Part shown: one piece after another, positions 10,985-22,474 of the stretch | How the letters are laid out: every line of letters begins with the position of its first letter | Numbering within the stretch: position 1 is the first letter of the stretch | Assembly: GCA_023014365.1 (NCBI GenBank) | Contig: JAEBUN010000002.1 | Span: 2,480,001-2,544,000, forward strand | Source of the DNA: Lepiota brunneoincarnata | Lineage: Eukaryota; Basidiomycota; Agaricomycetes; Agaricales; Agaricaceae | Direction of reading: 5' to 3' | Length of the DNA: 64,000 nucleotides | Notes under the pieces: model-generated | What the model was told of the DNA's origin: nothing | The model's input: only the letters and a program-made list of their open reading frames with translations | Database searches by the model: none | Position numbers and translations under genes: made by a program

Positions 10985-12047
10985 CCCTCTCAGTGAACGT
11001 GAATGCAGTTGGTGATACCTCAAGGAAAGCAATGAGAGCCTCGACTGTAGCTAGGACCCCTGCCATGGAATGCCTAGGGCAGTTCCTGAACACATGCTCA
11101 CAGGTCTCCTCCCAAAACCTGCAGCAACAGGAGTAATCTTCCTATGGGAAAAAACACCTCTGATAGCTCCCTACCAGCACATAGTTAAGAATAGCATGTG
11201 ACATCCAAGCCATAATGAACACTGAATGAGCATGTGGGATCCAGGCCCCACTGTGGAGATATGTGGGCTGCAGGGGACAGTTGTGATCCCTGGTGAGCTG
11301 GAGGAATCCATGCCCACAATGGTCAGGATCCTGGAATAGATTGATCCAGCAGTCCTGACAAGAGCATACTTCCTTCTTATGGAGGTAGTCAAGTGAGGCC
11401 CAGAGATGCACCCCTACCCCAATGGGAGGCAATGACCATGTGAAGTTGTGCACCTGAGTATGGAAAGGCCACTTTTCATGCAAAGGAACCTCCCAGAAGT
11501 GGACCAAGCAGGCCGGACCCCCAGCAAACCACTCAGCGAGAAGGTAGCACACCACCAGGCACTAGCCCTGGGCAGAATGCACTGACAGGTCCACCGCCCG
11601 CCTGGCTGAAGCCATTGAGTCAGTGAACAAGACAAGGGTAGTGGTACCCTTGACAGAAACTGCCTTGGACACTGCTAGCTGGATGGCAAAAAGCTTGGCC
11701 TCAGGAGCCATAACTTTCCCCCCAGGAAGCTGGACTGCGTGTATGCAATCCAGCCCCTGGAAAACTTGGGCGGCTGAGACTGCTTGGTGGACTCAGCAGG
11801 GTGGCAGACTTGTGTCCATTGCTGCCACCAGGACCCTGGATCAGTCTGCAACCAGGCAAGAACCTGGTCAAGAGCTACCATGTGGGCTGGAAGGGTATCG
11901 TCAGCCCCTCAGTCATACAAGTGAAAGTGAACCCTACCCAGGAACACATCTAGAAGATGGCACCCAAGCCAGGCCTCCAGCACTATGGTGTCGAAGGACC
12001 CAGCAAGGGCAGCAAGATGCTGGTTAGTGTCAACAACAGGCCCCTTC
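10985..12047 (-). pseudogene. L1 ORF2 C-terminus: RNase H remnant and zinc tail
   Basis: Minus-strand frames give AEWFAGGPACLVHFWEVPLH, then KKEVCSCQDCWINLFQDPDH, then the end region with CCRFWEE and FRNCPRHSMAG (near 11130-11050). The family pattern is RNase H followed by a CxC...H...C zinc motif. Several frameshifts and stops are present. The 3' UTR begins near 10980. Confidence 0.75.
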
Positions 12048-12347
12048 TGTAAGGGGACAGCTGGGTAGCCAGATCCCAATCCTAGTGAGCTTAGCATACT
12101 GATCACCTGGTGTATCTAACCAGTGTAATGGGTTGCCACTCATCTATTCTTACTCCTCTTCTGATGTAGGTTGCCTGATGGGTATTCTTAGATAGAACTT
12201 GATCTTGTACTGTAAATAGTTGTTCTCTGATATTCTAGGACATTCTGTAGTATTTATAGCACTGTCTGTAGTATATAGGCACAGGTTGGGGGGTGAAGCC
12301 CCTCACTTGATTATCAACTTGGTTTCAGGCCCCTTATTCCCCTGACA
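12048..12347. repeat. solo LTR, family D (300 bp), TSD CCTTC
   Basis: It starts TGTAAGGGGAC and ends CCCCTGACA and is flanked by perfect 5-bp duplications CCTTC at 12043-12047 and 12348-12352. It interrupts the L1 RNase H region. A relative lies at 18276-18595. No internal region remains, as expected after LTR-LTR recombination. The TG...CA ends and 5-bp duplication fit Ty3/gypsy or a similar LTR element. Confidence 0.9.
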
Positions 12348-12352
12348 CCTTC

Positions 12353-12840
12353 ACCTTGACCAACTCTTGGCAGGGGAGCCTTGCTATGGACTGGATGTGA
12401 GACTGGAGATTGCCACTGTACTTCCAACTGAGGAGGGCATGCATGGGATGACCCAGAGCAAGCATGGCATACCACAACTCAGCATGGTCACAAAGCTTCT
12501 GGAGATGAAGATGAATGGGTATCAGGCCTGCAATGGCACCAACCCCCCCATCAGGAGATGTCCTAAAGGTGTTGGTGATCCAGAGTGCAGCCTGATGCTG
12601 CATCCAGCAGAGGTGGTCCAGAGTGCCCTTACACCTGGTACCCTGGTAATACCACAGATGAAAGCTGTACATGGCTATAGGAACCACACATGACTGATAA
12701 AGCAGGCACTTCTGATCAGGCAGAAGCCCCTGGACAGAATTACTGAGCATTTCTATGGCCTTGACTGTGGAAATAGCCTTGGTAGAGTAGAAGCAAACAT
12801 GCTCCTTAAATGTAAGGGCATAATCAACATAGAAGCCCAA
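12353..12840 (-). pseudogene. L1 ORF2 RT thumb region
   Basis: The translation has YALTFKEHVCFYSTKAIS, SVQGLLPDQKCLLYQSCVVP and SPDGGVGAIAGLIPIHLHLQ, the region between the RT catalytic core and RNase H in the LINEs here. It continues from 15285 after the nested insertion is removed. Frames are partly intact. Confidence 0.78.
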
Positions 12841-13337
12841 TGTAAGGGGATACCCCGAACACCCCAGCAACACTCCTAACACACTGTACATCCCTCCTTT
12901 TAAACGCTTAAGCCCCATGCACAGTCAAAATACCCCAGATGTCCCCTCATTGACTAGATGAACCTTTTCCTTCACTCTCCACACTTTCCTTAACCTCCTT
13001 CTGCCCTCCTTTATTCCTGTAGACTTTAGACAGCCACTCTCACTCCTCACATTGGTTTCAACCATGTTTGCCCTTTGTGTAGCACCCAGACACCACAGCC
13101 AGGTTTGGTTCAACTTACAGTGGGTCAAAAAACTGTCCCAATGTTTTCACCATTTGCAAAGATCAGCTAATAGTGGACCAAGGTGATTACATAAATACTT
13201 GGGAAAATGGATGATGATAATATAGCATATTGGGATCCTGAATCCGTTTAAACCACGTGATTCGTCCAAGAAGTAATGGATCAATTAATCCTTTAAAATA
13301 TTAACTCATTGGGACAGTTTTTTGACCCTCTGTCATT

Positions 13338-14881
13338 TTCCTAATTAATACATTGTATAGCCTCCTTTTGCCTTGATAACTACCTTAAGTCTTCTGGTCA
13401 TGCTTTCTATAAGTTTTTGACACCTTTCTGCAGCATCCCCATTCCACTTTACCACCAACCTGTCCCATAATTCATGTATTCTCTCAGATGGTTTCTCATA
13501 CCCCTTCAACCAGTCCTTTGGGTATATTCAGAGGTGTCCAATGGAATTGGGGTCAGGGGATTGTGCAGGCTATAGTAGAATTTGCATATTGTTATCTTCA
13601 AACTACTCTGTTTGTTATCAGAAGTCTTATCAGAAGGACGGTTATTTTTAACTATATTCCCATGTCACTATGAAACCATTAGTAGTGTACATCAGAAGGA
13701 CTATTCTTACTATATGCCTCATGTTTCTTATCTCTGACTCATAGTTACTCTGGTCTGAATTATTATAGTAGGAGTACAGCCACACTTAGAAGTATATAAG
13801 GATACAGTACAATACCTTGTATCCTTATCTTAGTGTTATAAAGTTCTTGCCTCCTATACCTCTTTGCCATAACCGGCTGGACTTATAGTGCTCTGTCATC
13901 TCCAAGTCACACATAGTAGGACAGGACCAAGTCTGTATAGACATCCTGTGTCGAACTCTGTGCTACTCAAGAGTGAACCCCTAAACCAGGTAACACTGTT
14001 GCACTTTTAGACTTGTATTTTGGGTTATTGTCCTACTGGGATACCTACTCCTCTCCTCTATCTCCAAAGTTTTAAAGCTGTTCACTATCCTATACTCCAA
14101 AATCTCACAGTACTGCTCTACATCTATAATCCCTTCAATCTCCACTAACATTCCTACTCCTTTCCATCCCATAGCCTGCCATACCATAATGTTACTACCA
14201 CCTTTATGCTTAACAGTAGGAATAATAGTCTTGTCTGCAAGTCCTTCCCCCTTATACATCTTCTCATATGACCCAAGCTTGTTGATTTTTGTTTCATCTG
14301 TCCATAATATCCTTTTTCAATCTTCCACTGTCCAATCCTTGTGCTTGTAGTGAATTTGAAGTGAGCAATTCAGTATTGCTTCTTAAGAAGAGGTCATTTA
14401 GTCATAACAATAAACTAGAAATTGTTCTTCTTAAGCATATTTCAGATTGTTTGAAGTGTGACAGGAGTAGAAAAGATAGGATTGATGAATTGAGTAGCTT
14501 GAACAGTATTGTCTAGCTTCCCAGGGGTGATTTAGTCAATTATTGATTATTTATCCTGAGAAGATAGTATGGAGAATTGTCCTCCTTTATTGTTTTCCTC
14601 ATCATGATCAACTTATTTCATGATGTGCTCAATAGTACTCTTGCTTAGACCAGTTTGGACTGAGTTTGTTGCAGGGAATAGCCATTCTGAAGAAGAAAAA
14701 TGACTTGAGAGCACTGGGTAAAAGATATAGTTTTTATAATATAATGGTAAGATGAAAAGATGGTTGAAGTGATTTAAATATGATCATGTGATATAGAAGA
14801 GGTCACATGACAATTTTTGTTATCCTCACACTTGATTTGGTATTGATTTGGCCTGTCCAACACCAGATTTTAGGAAAATGA
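13338..14881 (-). pseudogene. Tc1-type transposase, decayed and split by an LTR
   Basis: The minus strand carries KHKGGSNIMVWQAMGWKGVG (DDE core, near 14200-14140) and, past the LTR, QSPDPNSIGHL (family motif SPDLNPIE with the catalytic acid replaced by Gly). TRRLKVVIKAKGGYTMY sits near the C-terminus (about 13345-13400). Tc1 transposase binds the inverted ends and moves the element by cut and paste into TA. Stops, the lost catalytic residue and the LTR insertion make it inactive. Confidence 0.82.
13613..13995 (+). repeat. solo LTR of family A (383 bp), TSD CTGTT
   Basis: It begins TGTTATCAG, ends GGTAACA, and is flanked by perfect CTGTT at 13608-13612 and 13996-14000. It has TATATAA at 13793-13799 and the self-priming motif TATCTTAGTGTT at 13826-13837. 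It sits inside the Tc1 transposase and is the youngest layer of this nest. Confidence 0.95.
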
Positions 14882-15284
14882 CAGAGGGTCAAAAAACTAT
14901 CCCAATGAGTTAATATTTTAAATGATTAATTGATCCATTACTCCTTAGACAAATCACGTGGTTTAAACAGATTCAGGATCCCAATATGCTATATTATCAT
15001 CATCCATTTTCCCAAGTATTTATGTAATCACCTTGGTCCACTATTAGCTAATCTTTCCAAATGGTGAAAACATTGGGACAGTTTTTTGACCTACTGTATA
15101 TTGATTATATTAGTCATATATATACATATTTTCACCTGCAGGGGTTTCTCTATCCTATTCTCTTAGGATACTTCTGCAGGTATGTGCTCTGTACTTAACT
15201 TACAGATTAATAAGACTTAGGATACCCCTGCAGTGTCTTTTCAGCTCCCCCTAAGCTGTCAAGGCCCCCCAGGTTGCCCTAACA

Positions 15285-17166
15285 CCCAAGTACCTCCAAT
15301 AGGTCTTGGACCAAAGGGGGGAAGCACCAGTGAATGGGGGAAACCCCAAGTCCACCAGAGGATTCTCACTGGAATGATCCTGTGAGAAATAAAATAGCTT
15401 GGACTTGTCATGCTCCACAACAAGTGCAAACCAGGTGAAGGTGTCATGAACCACCTCATAAGATCTGTGGAGAAGGATGCAATTTGCATCCAAATCCCAG
15501 GCCCGTGCCATGATGGTGCCATTGTTGACATAAGACAGGAGTGAGAGGCCCAGCTGAGGGAGCCCCTGCTCAATAATATACATGGCCAGGGCCAGGTAGT
15601 GGCTGGACAGGACAGGTGAGAGAGTGGACCCCTGGCCCACCCCCACCTCCACCCAGAATGGTTCAGACAGGAAGGAGTTCCAGGTGTAGCTGGTGAACCT
15701 CCCTGTGAGATACAATGCAAAGAATGAAGCATCCCATGATTAAGGGATGGGAAGAATTGTGTAATGTCGAAGGTGAGAACACTTGTCTTCAACCTGCAGG
15801 CCTACCTGGCATGGATCAGGTGTACAAGATAGGCACCAGCATCTTCAGTGGATCTCTGGATCACACCGCTGAGCTGATTCGGATGGAACACACCAAACTT
15901 GACAGCCTCAAACTGCAAGTGGTGTGAGATCATTTTCTTGATAAGTTTACTGAGAGTATTGAGAAGGATGATTGGTCAGAACACCTTTGGAGTAGAGTAG
16001 GAGGGCTTGCCAGGCTTCGGTATGATAACTGACATGCTCTCCTTAAAGTGACAAGGCCAATGCCTGCACTCCATGCAGGCATCAACGATCCAACAGACCA
16101 AATAGGTGACTGTCGGGCCTGCCAGAACAGACTTGAGGTATGTTCACATGATGTGGTCCAGACCAGGTGAAGACAGAGAGGAGCACATGTGCAAGGCCTC
16201 ATGCATCTCCAAATTGGAGAAGACCAGCCACTTCTATGGAGAGAGCAGATTGATCTGATCAAGAACCCTGACATCAACTGGGCAGTCGTTGGCAGCATTG
16301 TAAGAACCGTGGAGCCCTTCCCAGAGCTCCTCAAGGGTATTATAGGGGCAATTGTGGTAGTGAATTGCCTCACAGGGAGGCAACTTGCACACCCTGATCC
16401 AATCCATCAGGTCCCAGAGGCACTTGTTGGTAGATGAAATCTCCTTGATGTGCTCATCAAAGAACTTGTGCTTGGTGGCCTTCCTGGTCTGCTTAAATGT
16501 GTAAGCATCCTCCCAGTCCCGAGACTGAGAATACACTGCATAAGTGCATGAGCACTCATCATCCCACCATGGTTTAGACTGCAAGACAATGCAGATCTCC
16601 TTGGAGTGGGCAAGCCATGTCTCAGAGAAGACTGCAGAGATAACAAGAGCCACCTTACCAATCCTGTCAGATGAGCCAAGGTCCAGAAAGTCCAGACCCA
16701 TGAGCCCCATCAAGACCTCAGCAAGAAACTTGGCCTTCTCATCCAAATCCTGCTTCAGCGAGCACCTGGGCACAGCCTCCTCAAAGGCTTCCAGAGGGAC
16801 AATGATCTGAAGGGGGCAATGATCAGATTACCTCCACAGATTGGAACACTGCATGGGAAGTGGTAGATGGCCTGCGGCTGCCCTTGCAAACATGAGGTCG
16901 ATCATGGTAGAAGTGAGCCCCTCCTCAAAGGGGAAGTATGTGGGGCCTGGATTCGCAGGGAGCAAGAGATCCAGACCCAACAAGTCAGCTGTTTCCAGCA
17001 GGGAGGCAGCAGCAGTGGGATTGTGGAGAGCCCATGGGTCCCACTGCAGCGCACAGCAGTTGAAGTCCCCTGACATGAGGGCACACTGTGGGAGAGAGTC
17101 CATGGCATCTGCCAGATAGCAAATGCCTGACTGCCTATCATCTAAGTAGATGTTGAGAAAGTACAC
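15285..17166 (-). pseudogene. L1 ORF2 endonuclease and reverse transcriptase
   Basis: The AP-type endonuclease shows SGDFNCCALQWDP and, after a stop, SDHCPLQ (near 16830), two catalytic signatures. The RT follows, with FKESMSVIIPK-type, VGVGQGSTLSPVLSS and SYVNNGT near 15540. The last replaces the catalytic YxDD, both Asp having become Asn by G-to-A change. Frame changes near 16400 and 15720 are visible. This enzyme would nick the target and prime reverse transcription there; this copy is dead. Confidence 0.82.
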
Positions 17167-17229
17167 AGCCTCCCCATGCAGAAATATGGAAATGGCTATG
17201 ACATCATGTCAAAGCAAGGGCTGGAGCTA

Positions 17230-18118
17230 CATCATCCAGTTATGTATGTACACCATAACCCAAGGAGGCTGATCCAGGGAAGAAGGAAGGCAGAACAAAC
17301 ACAGGAGCATGAGGGCAGGGATGGTCAGCAGGGGTAGGGGCAATAGGCAACCTGTGGTTGGGCTGGCCCTTGCAACATGCAGCAAATGCCTGATGGTTAG
17401 TTGGGGAATGTGGACCACTGCAGTGAGAGCTGCGGATAGCCTCCCTCTGGCAGGCTAGAGAGGGGTGGCCCCACTTCTAGCAGTGCTGGCAAAGGAGGAT
17501 GCTGGGGTTGGCCTTGGCAGGGATGATCCTGCACAGGGTGCCGTTGATGGTAATAATCCTCCATGTGGACTGTGTTTCTAATGGTGCTGATGTCCAGCTT
17601 GCTGGGCACTGCCATCGTGTAACATACAACATGTGAATCCATCTGCTGGACCCATTCAATATGAATGATCGAGCCCACAGATGCCAGGGCAGCTGCCACC
17701 ACCCAATAAATCTCTGTGCAAATGATGGGGCCCAGGTTAACCAGGAGGCCACCCCCTGCAAGGGTGAGCATGACCTGCTTGCACAAAGGTCCAGACATAG
17801 TCACCCAAGGCTTGGAAGCTCTGGGTGGCTGCTGAGCAGCTGCCACCTGCTTGTGAAAGGAGACCACCTTATGAGAAGGCAGCCCTGGAAGTGCATGCAC
17901 CAAGTTGATGAGACCCAACAGAGAAGAGACAGCCATGGCCATGTAGGAGTGGGGCAGGGAGCATGGCTTGCTAGCCAAGTTGACATGTGGAGGGGGGGGG
18001 CCAGGGGGCAGCCTAGCAGCCAGCTGAGCCCTGTCTGCCACTGACAGTGGGGGGACAAGGGCAGCATGAGCCACCCTGATGCATGATGGCCACTGCCCTG
18101 CACTGGGGTTACAAGCCA
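17230..18118 (-). pseudogene. L1 ORF1 C-terminal part with zinc knuckle
   Basis: The minus-strand translation has LGPIICTEIYWVVAAALASV, QQMDSHVVCYTMAVPSKLDI and, in a shifted frame, CQHCWKWGHPSLAC (CX2CX4HX4C). Compared with the plus-strand copy at 25609-26240, about 90 residues between the two blocks are deleted and the frame is shifted. The RNA-binding ORF1 protein forms the LINE ribonucleoprotein. Confidence 0.78.
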
Positions 18119-18910
18119 CTCACAGGTCTCCTCTTGAAACCCACAGTGACAGGAGTAATCTTCCTGTGGGAAAAAACAGCTCCAATAGCTCCCTACTGGT
18201 GCGTGGTTAAGAATAGTGTGCATCATCTGAGCTATAACAAACACTGAATGAGCATGTGGGATCCAGGCCCCACTGTGTAAGGGGACTGGCAGGTTTGCCC
18301 CCCCTTATGCAAGGTACATCTAGAGGTCTGTGGTAAAGTGTCTGGGTTCGGCCACCCTAACTGATGCCTGATGCCAAACCTGGCCTCATCCTTCAGCCAC
18401 TCCCATCCCCAAGCCTGATCCTGTGTACAATTCTATGTTGTTGTATATTGTTTGTGCATGATATTTCTGGTAGTCTACATAGTGTTTAGTTACCTAGTCT
18501 GTGCACAGACCATTGCTGTATTTAAGTAGCACACATGCCGATTACGATCAGCACTTGAATATTAAATTGGTTTCAGCCTCTTTATTCCCCTAACACACTG
18601 TGGAGATACATGGGCTGCAGGGGATGGTCATTGTTCCTGGTGAGCTGGAGGAAACCATGCCTGCAATGGTTAGGATCCTAGAACAGATTGCTCCAGTGGT
18701 CCCAACAAGAGCATACTTCCTCCTTATGGAGGTAGTCAAGCAAGGCCCAGGGATATGCCCCTACTCCAATAGGAGGCAATGACCATGCGAAGTTGTGCAC
18801 CTGAGTATGGAAAGGCCACTTTGCATGCAAAGGAACCTCCCAGAAGTGGACTGAGCAGGCTGGACCCCTGGCAAACCACTCAGCAAGAAGGTAGCACACC
18901 ACCAGGGACT
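18119..18910 (-). mobile_element. L1 LINE C-terminal fragment
   Basis: The same RNase H/zinc-tail region as 11100-11560 (AEWFARGPACSVHFWEVPLH, KEEVCSCWDHWSNLF), minus strand, abutting the ORF1 part of copy a at 18118. A solo LTR splits it at 18276-18595. At about 18910 it meets the same region in plus orientation, forming a head-to-head junction. Confidence 0.75.
18276..18595. repeat. solo LTR, family D (320 bp), TSD CACTG
   Basis: It starts TGTAAGGGGACTG, ends CCCCTAACA, and has perfect duplications CACTG at 18271-18275 and 18596-18600, inside an L1 fragment. A possible TATA-like TATTTAAG lies near 18520. It is related to 12048-12347 at the ends and in part of the interior. Confidence 0.92.
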
Positions 18911-19501
18911 GGGCCTCACTTAACTATCTCCATAAGGAGGAAGTATGTCCCTGCCAGGACCACTGGATCAATTTGTTCCAGGATCCTAACCATCGCAGGC
19001 ATGGTTTTCTCCAGCTTGCCAGGAATGATGGTCATCCCCTATGGCCCATGTATCTCCACAGTGGGGCCTGGATCCCATATGCTCATTCAGTATCCATTAT
19101 GGCTCAGATGATGCATGCTATTCTTAACCATGTGCTGGTAGGGAGCTATCAGAGGTGTTTTTTCCCACAGGAAGATTACTCCTGTTGCTGCAGGTTTTGG
19201 GAGGAAAATCATGAGCATGTGTTCAGGAACTGCCCTAGGCATTCCATGGCAGGGGTCCTGGCTATGGTTGAGGCTCTCATTGCTTTCCTTGAGGCATTGC
19301 TGACCACGTTTGCATTCGCTGAGAGGGCCAGGTCCCCCCCAGGGGGTATTGGCTAGTAGCTTTGCCTGGCAACCAGCTGGGACTGGCCTAGGCCTTGGTT
19401 ATTCCCCCACTGTCTTCAGGTGGCATGTAGGGATTTATGTGGGAACTGACCCCTAACCTCCAATAAGGGGGGGGACCTTGGCTCTGGCCCAGTGCCCATT
19501 C
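18911..19501 (+). mobile_element. L1 LINE C-terminal fragment and 3' UTR (plus)
   Basis: The frame reads FQDPNHRRHGFLQLARNDGH, YCCCRFWEENHEHVFRNCPRHS-type zinc tail and ends at a stop near 19356, followed by the L1 3' UTR. There is no A-tail; it is cut at 19501 by the T run of the opposite L1 copy. It forms an inverted repeat with 19760-20300. Confidence 0.75.
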
Positions 19502-22135
19502 TTTTTTTTTTTTTTTTTAAATCTCCAATTTATTATGCAGGCTACGTAGGGAGGCCATGTGCAGCAATGCACTATAGTACAAACGACTGAGCTGTACACT
19601 AAAGGGTATCTTTACATACAACATGTGACTGTGGATGCAGGCATGTGTTTCCCCATGCCTAGGAGAAAGCTGCCCTGAAAAAATGGAGGTAGGAAGACAG
19701 CTGCCACCCAGCAGATGGGGCAGATGCCAAACCCATGCCAAGATCCCCTTCCTCATCAAGGGTTAGGGGTCAGTTCCCACATAAATCCCTACATGCTGCC
19801 TGAAGACAGTGGGGGAATAACCAAGGCTTGGGCTGGTCCCAGTCAGCTGACAGGCAGAGCTACTAGCCAATACCCCCTGGGGGGGACCTGGCCCTCTCAG
19901 CAAACACAAACGTGGTCAGCAATGCCTCAAGGAAAGCAATGAGAGCCTCAACCATAGCTAGGACCCCTGCCATGGAATGCCTAGGGCAGTTCCTGAACAC
20001 ATGCTCATGATTTTCCTCCCAAAACCTGCAGCAACAGGAGTAATCTTCCTGTGGGAAAAAATGCCTCCAATAGCTCCCTACCAGCACATGGTTAAGAATA
20101 GCATGCATCATCTGAGCCATAATGGACACTGAATGAGCATGCAGGATCCAGGCCCTACCATAGAGATATATGGGCTGCAGGGGACAATCATCATCCTTGG
20201 CAAGCTGGAGAAAACCATGCCTGCGATGGTCAGGATCCTGGAACAAATTGATCTAGTGGTCCTGGCAGGAACATACTTCCTCCTTATGGAGATAGTCAAG
20301 TGAGGCCCAGGGATGAGCCCCTACCCCAACAGGAGGCAACAACCTTGCAAAGTTGTGCACCTGAGTATGGAAAGACCACTTTGCACACAAAGGGACCTCC
20401 CAGAAGTGAACCAAGTGGGCCAGACCCCCAGCCACTCAGCAAGAAGGTGGTACACCACCAGGGACTGGCCCTGGACAGAATGCACCAAAGGGTCCACCAT
20501 CTGCCTGGCCAAGGCCATCAAGTCAGTGAACAGGACAAGACTGACAGTGCCCTCGACAGAAACTGCCTTGGACACTGCCAGCCAGATGACAAAAAGCTTG
20601 GCCTCCAGAGCTGTAACCTTCCCCTCTGGGAGCCAGACCGCATGAATGCAGCCCAGCCTCTGGAAACCTTGGGCAGCCAAAGCTGCCTGGTGGACCCAGT
20701 GGGGTGGTAGACTCACATCTGTTGCCACCACCAGAACCTCCGGATCAGCCTGTGGCCAGGCAAGAACTTGGTTGAGGGCTGCAACATGGGCTGGTAGGGC
20801 ATCATCAGCCCCCTGGTTGTATGGGTGGAAGTGGACTCTCCCTGGGTACACATCCAAGAGATAACACCCTGGCCAGACCTCTGATGCAACAGTGTCAAAA
20901 GGCCCAGCCAGGGCAACGAGACACTGGTTAGCATTGATAACAGGTCCCTTCACCTTAATCAACTCTCAGCAAAGGAGCCTTGCTATAGACTGGACATGAG
21001 ACTGGAGATCACTGCTGTACCCCCAACCCAGGAGGGCACGAATGGGATGATCTGGAGCAAGTATGGCATACCACAACTTGGCACAGTCATAAAGCTTCTG
21101 GAGATGAAGATGAATAGGGATCAGGCCTATAATGGCCCCAATTCCCCCATCGGGTGACATCCTAAAGGCACCAATGATCCAGAGTGCAGCTCAACATTGC
21201 AAATATGTAGCTTTGGTAGAGTAAAAGCAAATATGCTTCTTAAATGTAAGGGCATGATCAAAATAGAAGCCTAAGTACCTCCAATAGGTCTTGGGCCAAA
21301 GAGGAGTGGCACCAGCAAACAAGGGAAACCCCAAGTCCACCAGGGGATTCTCACCAGACTGATCCCATGAGAAGTGAAACAGCTCAGACTTGTTATGCTC
21401 CACAACAAGTGCAAACTGGGTGAAGGTGTTGTGAACCACCTTGTAAGATCTGTGGAGAAGGATACAGCTCACATCCAAATTCCAGGCTTATGCCACAATG
21501 GTACCATTGTCGATTTAGGACAGAAGTGAGAGGCCCAGCTGAGGGAGCCCCTGCTTGATAATATACATGGCTGGGGCCAGGAAGAGGCCGGACAGAATGG
21601 GAGAGAGAGCAGACCCCTTGCATACCCCCACCTTCACCCAGAATGATTCAGATAGGAAGGAATTCCAGGTGTAGCTGGTGAACCTTCCTGTGAGATAAGA
21701 AGTGAAAAACCTGCCAACACAAGGGGAAAACTCCTGCCTGGCAAGAATTACAAGAAGCATCCCATAATTAAGGGATGGGAAAAATTGTGCAATGTCAAAG
21801 GCAAGAACACTCATCTTCAGCCTGCAAGCCCACTCAGCATGAATCAGGTGTACAAGGTAGGCACCAATGTCTTTGGTGGACCTCTGGATCACACCACCAA
21901 ACTGGTTCAGATGGAACACACCAAACTTGACAGCCTCAAACTGTAAGTGGTGTGAGATCATTTTCTCAATAAGCTTACTGAGAGTGTTAAGAAGGACAAT
22001 TGGTCTGAATACCTTCAGGATAGAATAGGAGAGCTTGTCCAGCTTCAGTATGATAACTGACACACTCTCCTTAAAGTGATGAGGCCAATGCCCACACTCC
22101 ATGTAGGCATTAACAATCCAACAGACCAGACACAT

Positions 22136-22220
22136 TACTAGTTACTTTATTGTAGTTAGTACATGTGGACTGCATTCAGGCACCACATTATAAATTGTTG
22201 ATTTAAAAAAAAAAAAAAAA
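22136..22220 (+). mobile_element. 85-bp L2 tail insertion with 14-bp TSD
   Basis: It holds only the last about 69 bp of L2 (TAAATTGTTGATTT) plus 16 A. Perfect duplications CAGACCAGACACAT lie at 22122-22135 and 22221-22234. This is a textbook severely 5'-truncated product of target-primed reverse transcription, inside L1 RT. Confidence 0.96.
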
Positions 22221-22474
22221 CAGACCAGACACATAACCCTCAGGCCTGCCAGAATGGACTTGAGGTGCATCCACATAATGTGGTCCAGACTGGGCAAAGA
22301 CAGAGAGGAGCACATGTGCAAGGCCTCATGCATCTCCAAGTCAGAGAAGCCCAGCCACTCCTATGCTGGGAGTGGATCAATCTGATCAAGAACCCTGACA
22401 TTGACTGGGCAGTTGTTGGCAGCATTGTAAGAACCATGGAGCCCTTCCCAGAGCTCCTTGAGGGTATTGCAGGG

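Larger units (their letters stand above)
13118..15096 (-). mobile_element. Tc1/mariner-like transposon (1979 bp including a solo LTR)
   Basis: It is flanked by TA on both sides (13116-13117, 15097-15098). Terminal inverted arms of 215 bp lie at 13118-13332 and 14882-15096, starting CAGTGGGTCAAAAAACTG and CAGTAGGTCAAAAAACTG. Each arm also ends with an inverted version of its own start (TTTTTTGACCCTCTG). The interior has a broken Tc1 transposase on the minus strand. Subtracting the solo LTR and its duplication leaves about 1.59 kb, the usual Tc1 size. Confidence 0.9.
12841..15284. repeat. solo LTR (D-like, about 463 bp) split by a Tc1 element, TSD CCCAA
   Basis: The left part, 12841-13117, starts TGTAAGGGGATA. 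The right part, 15099-15284, ends GCCCTAACA. The two are flanked by perfect CCCAA duplications at 12836-12840 and 15285-15289 within L1 coding sequence. The ends resemble the family D solo LTRs, but the interior is different. A Tc1-like transposon sits inside at a TA dinucleotide. Confidence 0.82.
10592..18118 (-). mobile_element. L1 LINE copy a, hosting several nested insertions
   Basis: Read on the minus strand: ORF1 end (18118-17230), endonuclease and RT (17166-15285), RT thumb (12840-12353), RNase H and zinc tail (12047-10985), 3' UTR and A-tail (T run at 10592-10602). Two insertions split it: a composite LTR/Tc1/LTR nest at 12841-15284 (TSD CCCAA) and a solo LTR at 12048-12347 (TSD CCTTC). 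Removing them would bring the LINE segments together. This is the longest L1 copy in the window, though it has a deletion in ORF1. Confidence 0.8.

Noticed and set aside
19502..19518. Poly-T runs as assembly artefacts
   Set aside because: Each is followed by a conserved LINE or retroposon 3' end, and several A-tailed insertions have target duplications.
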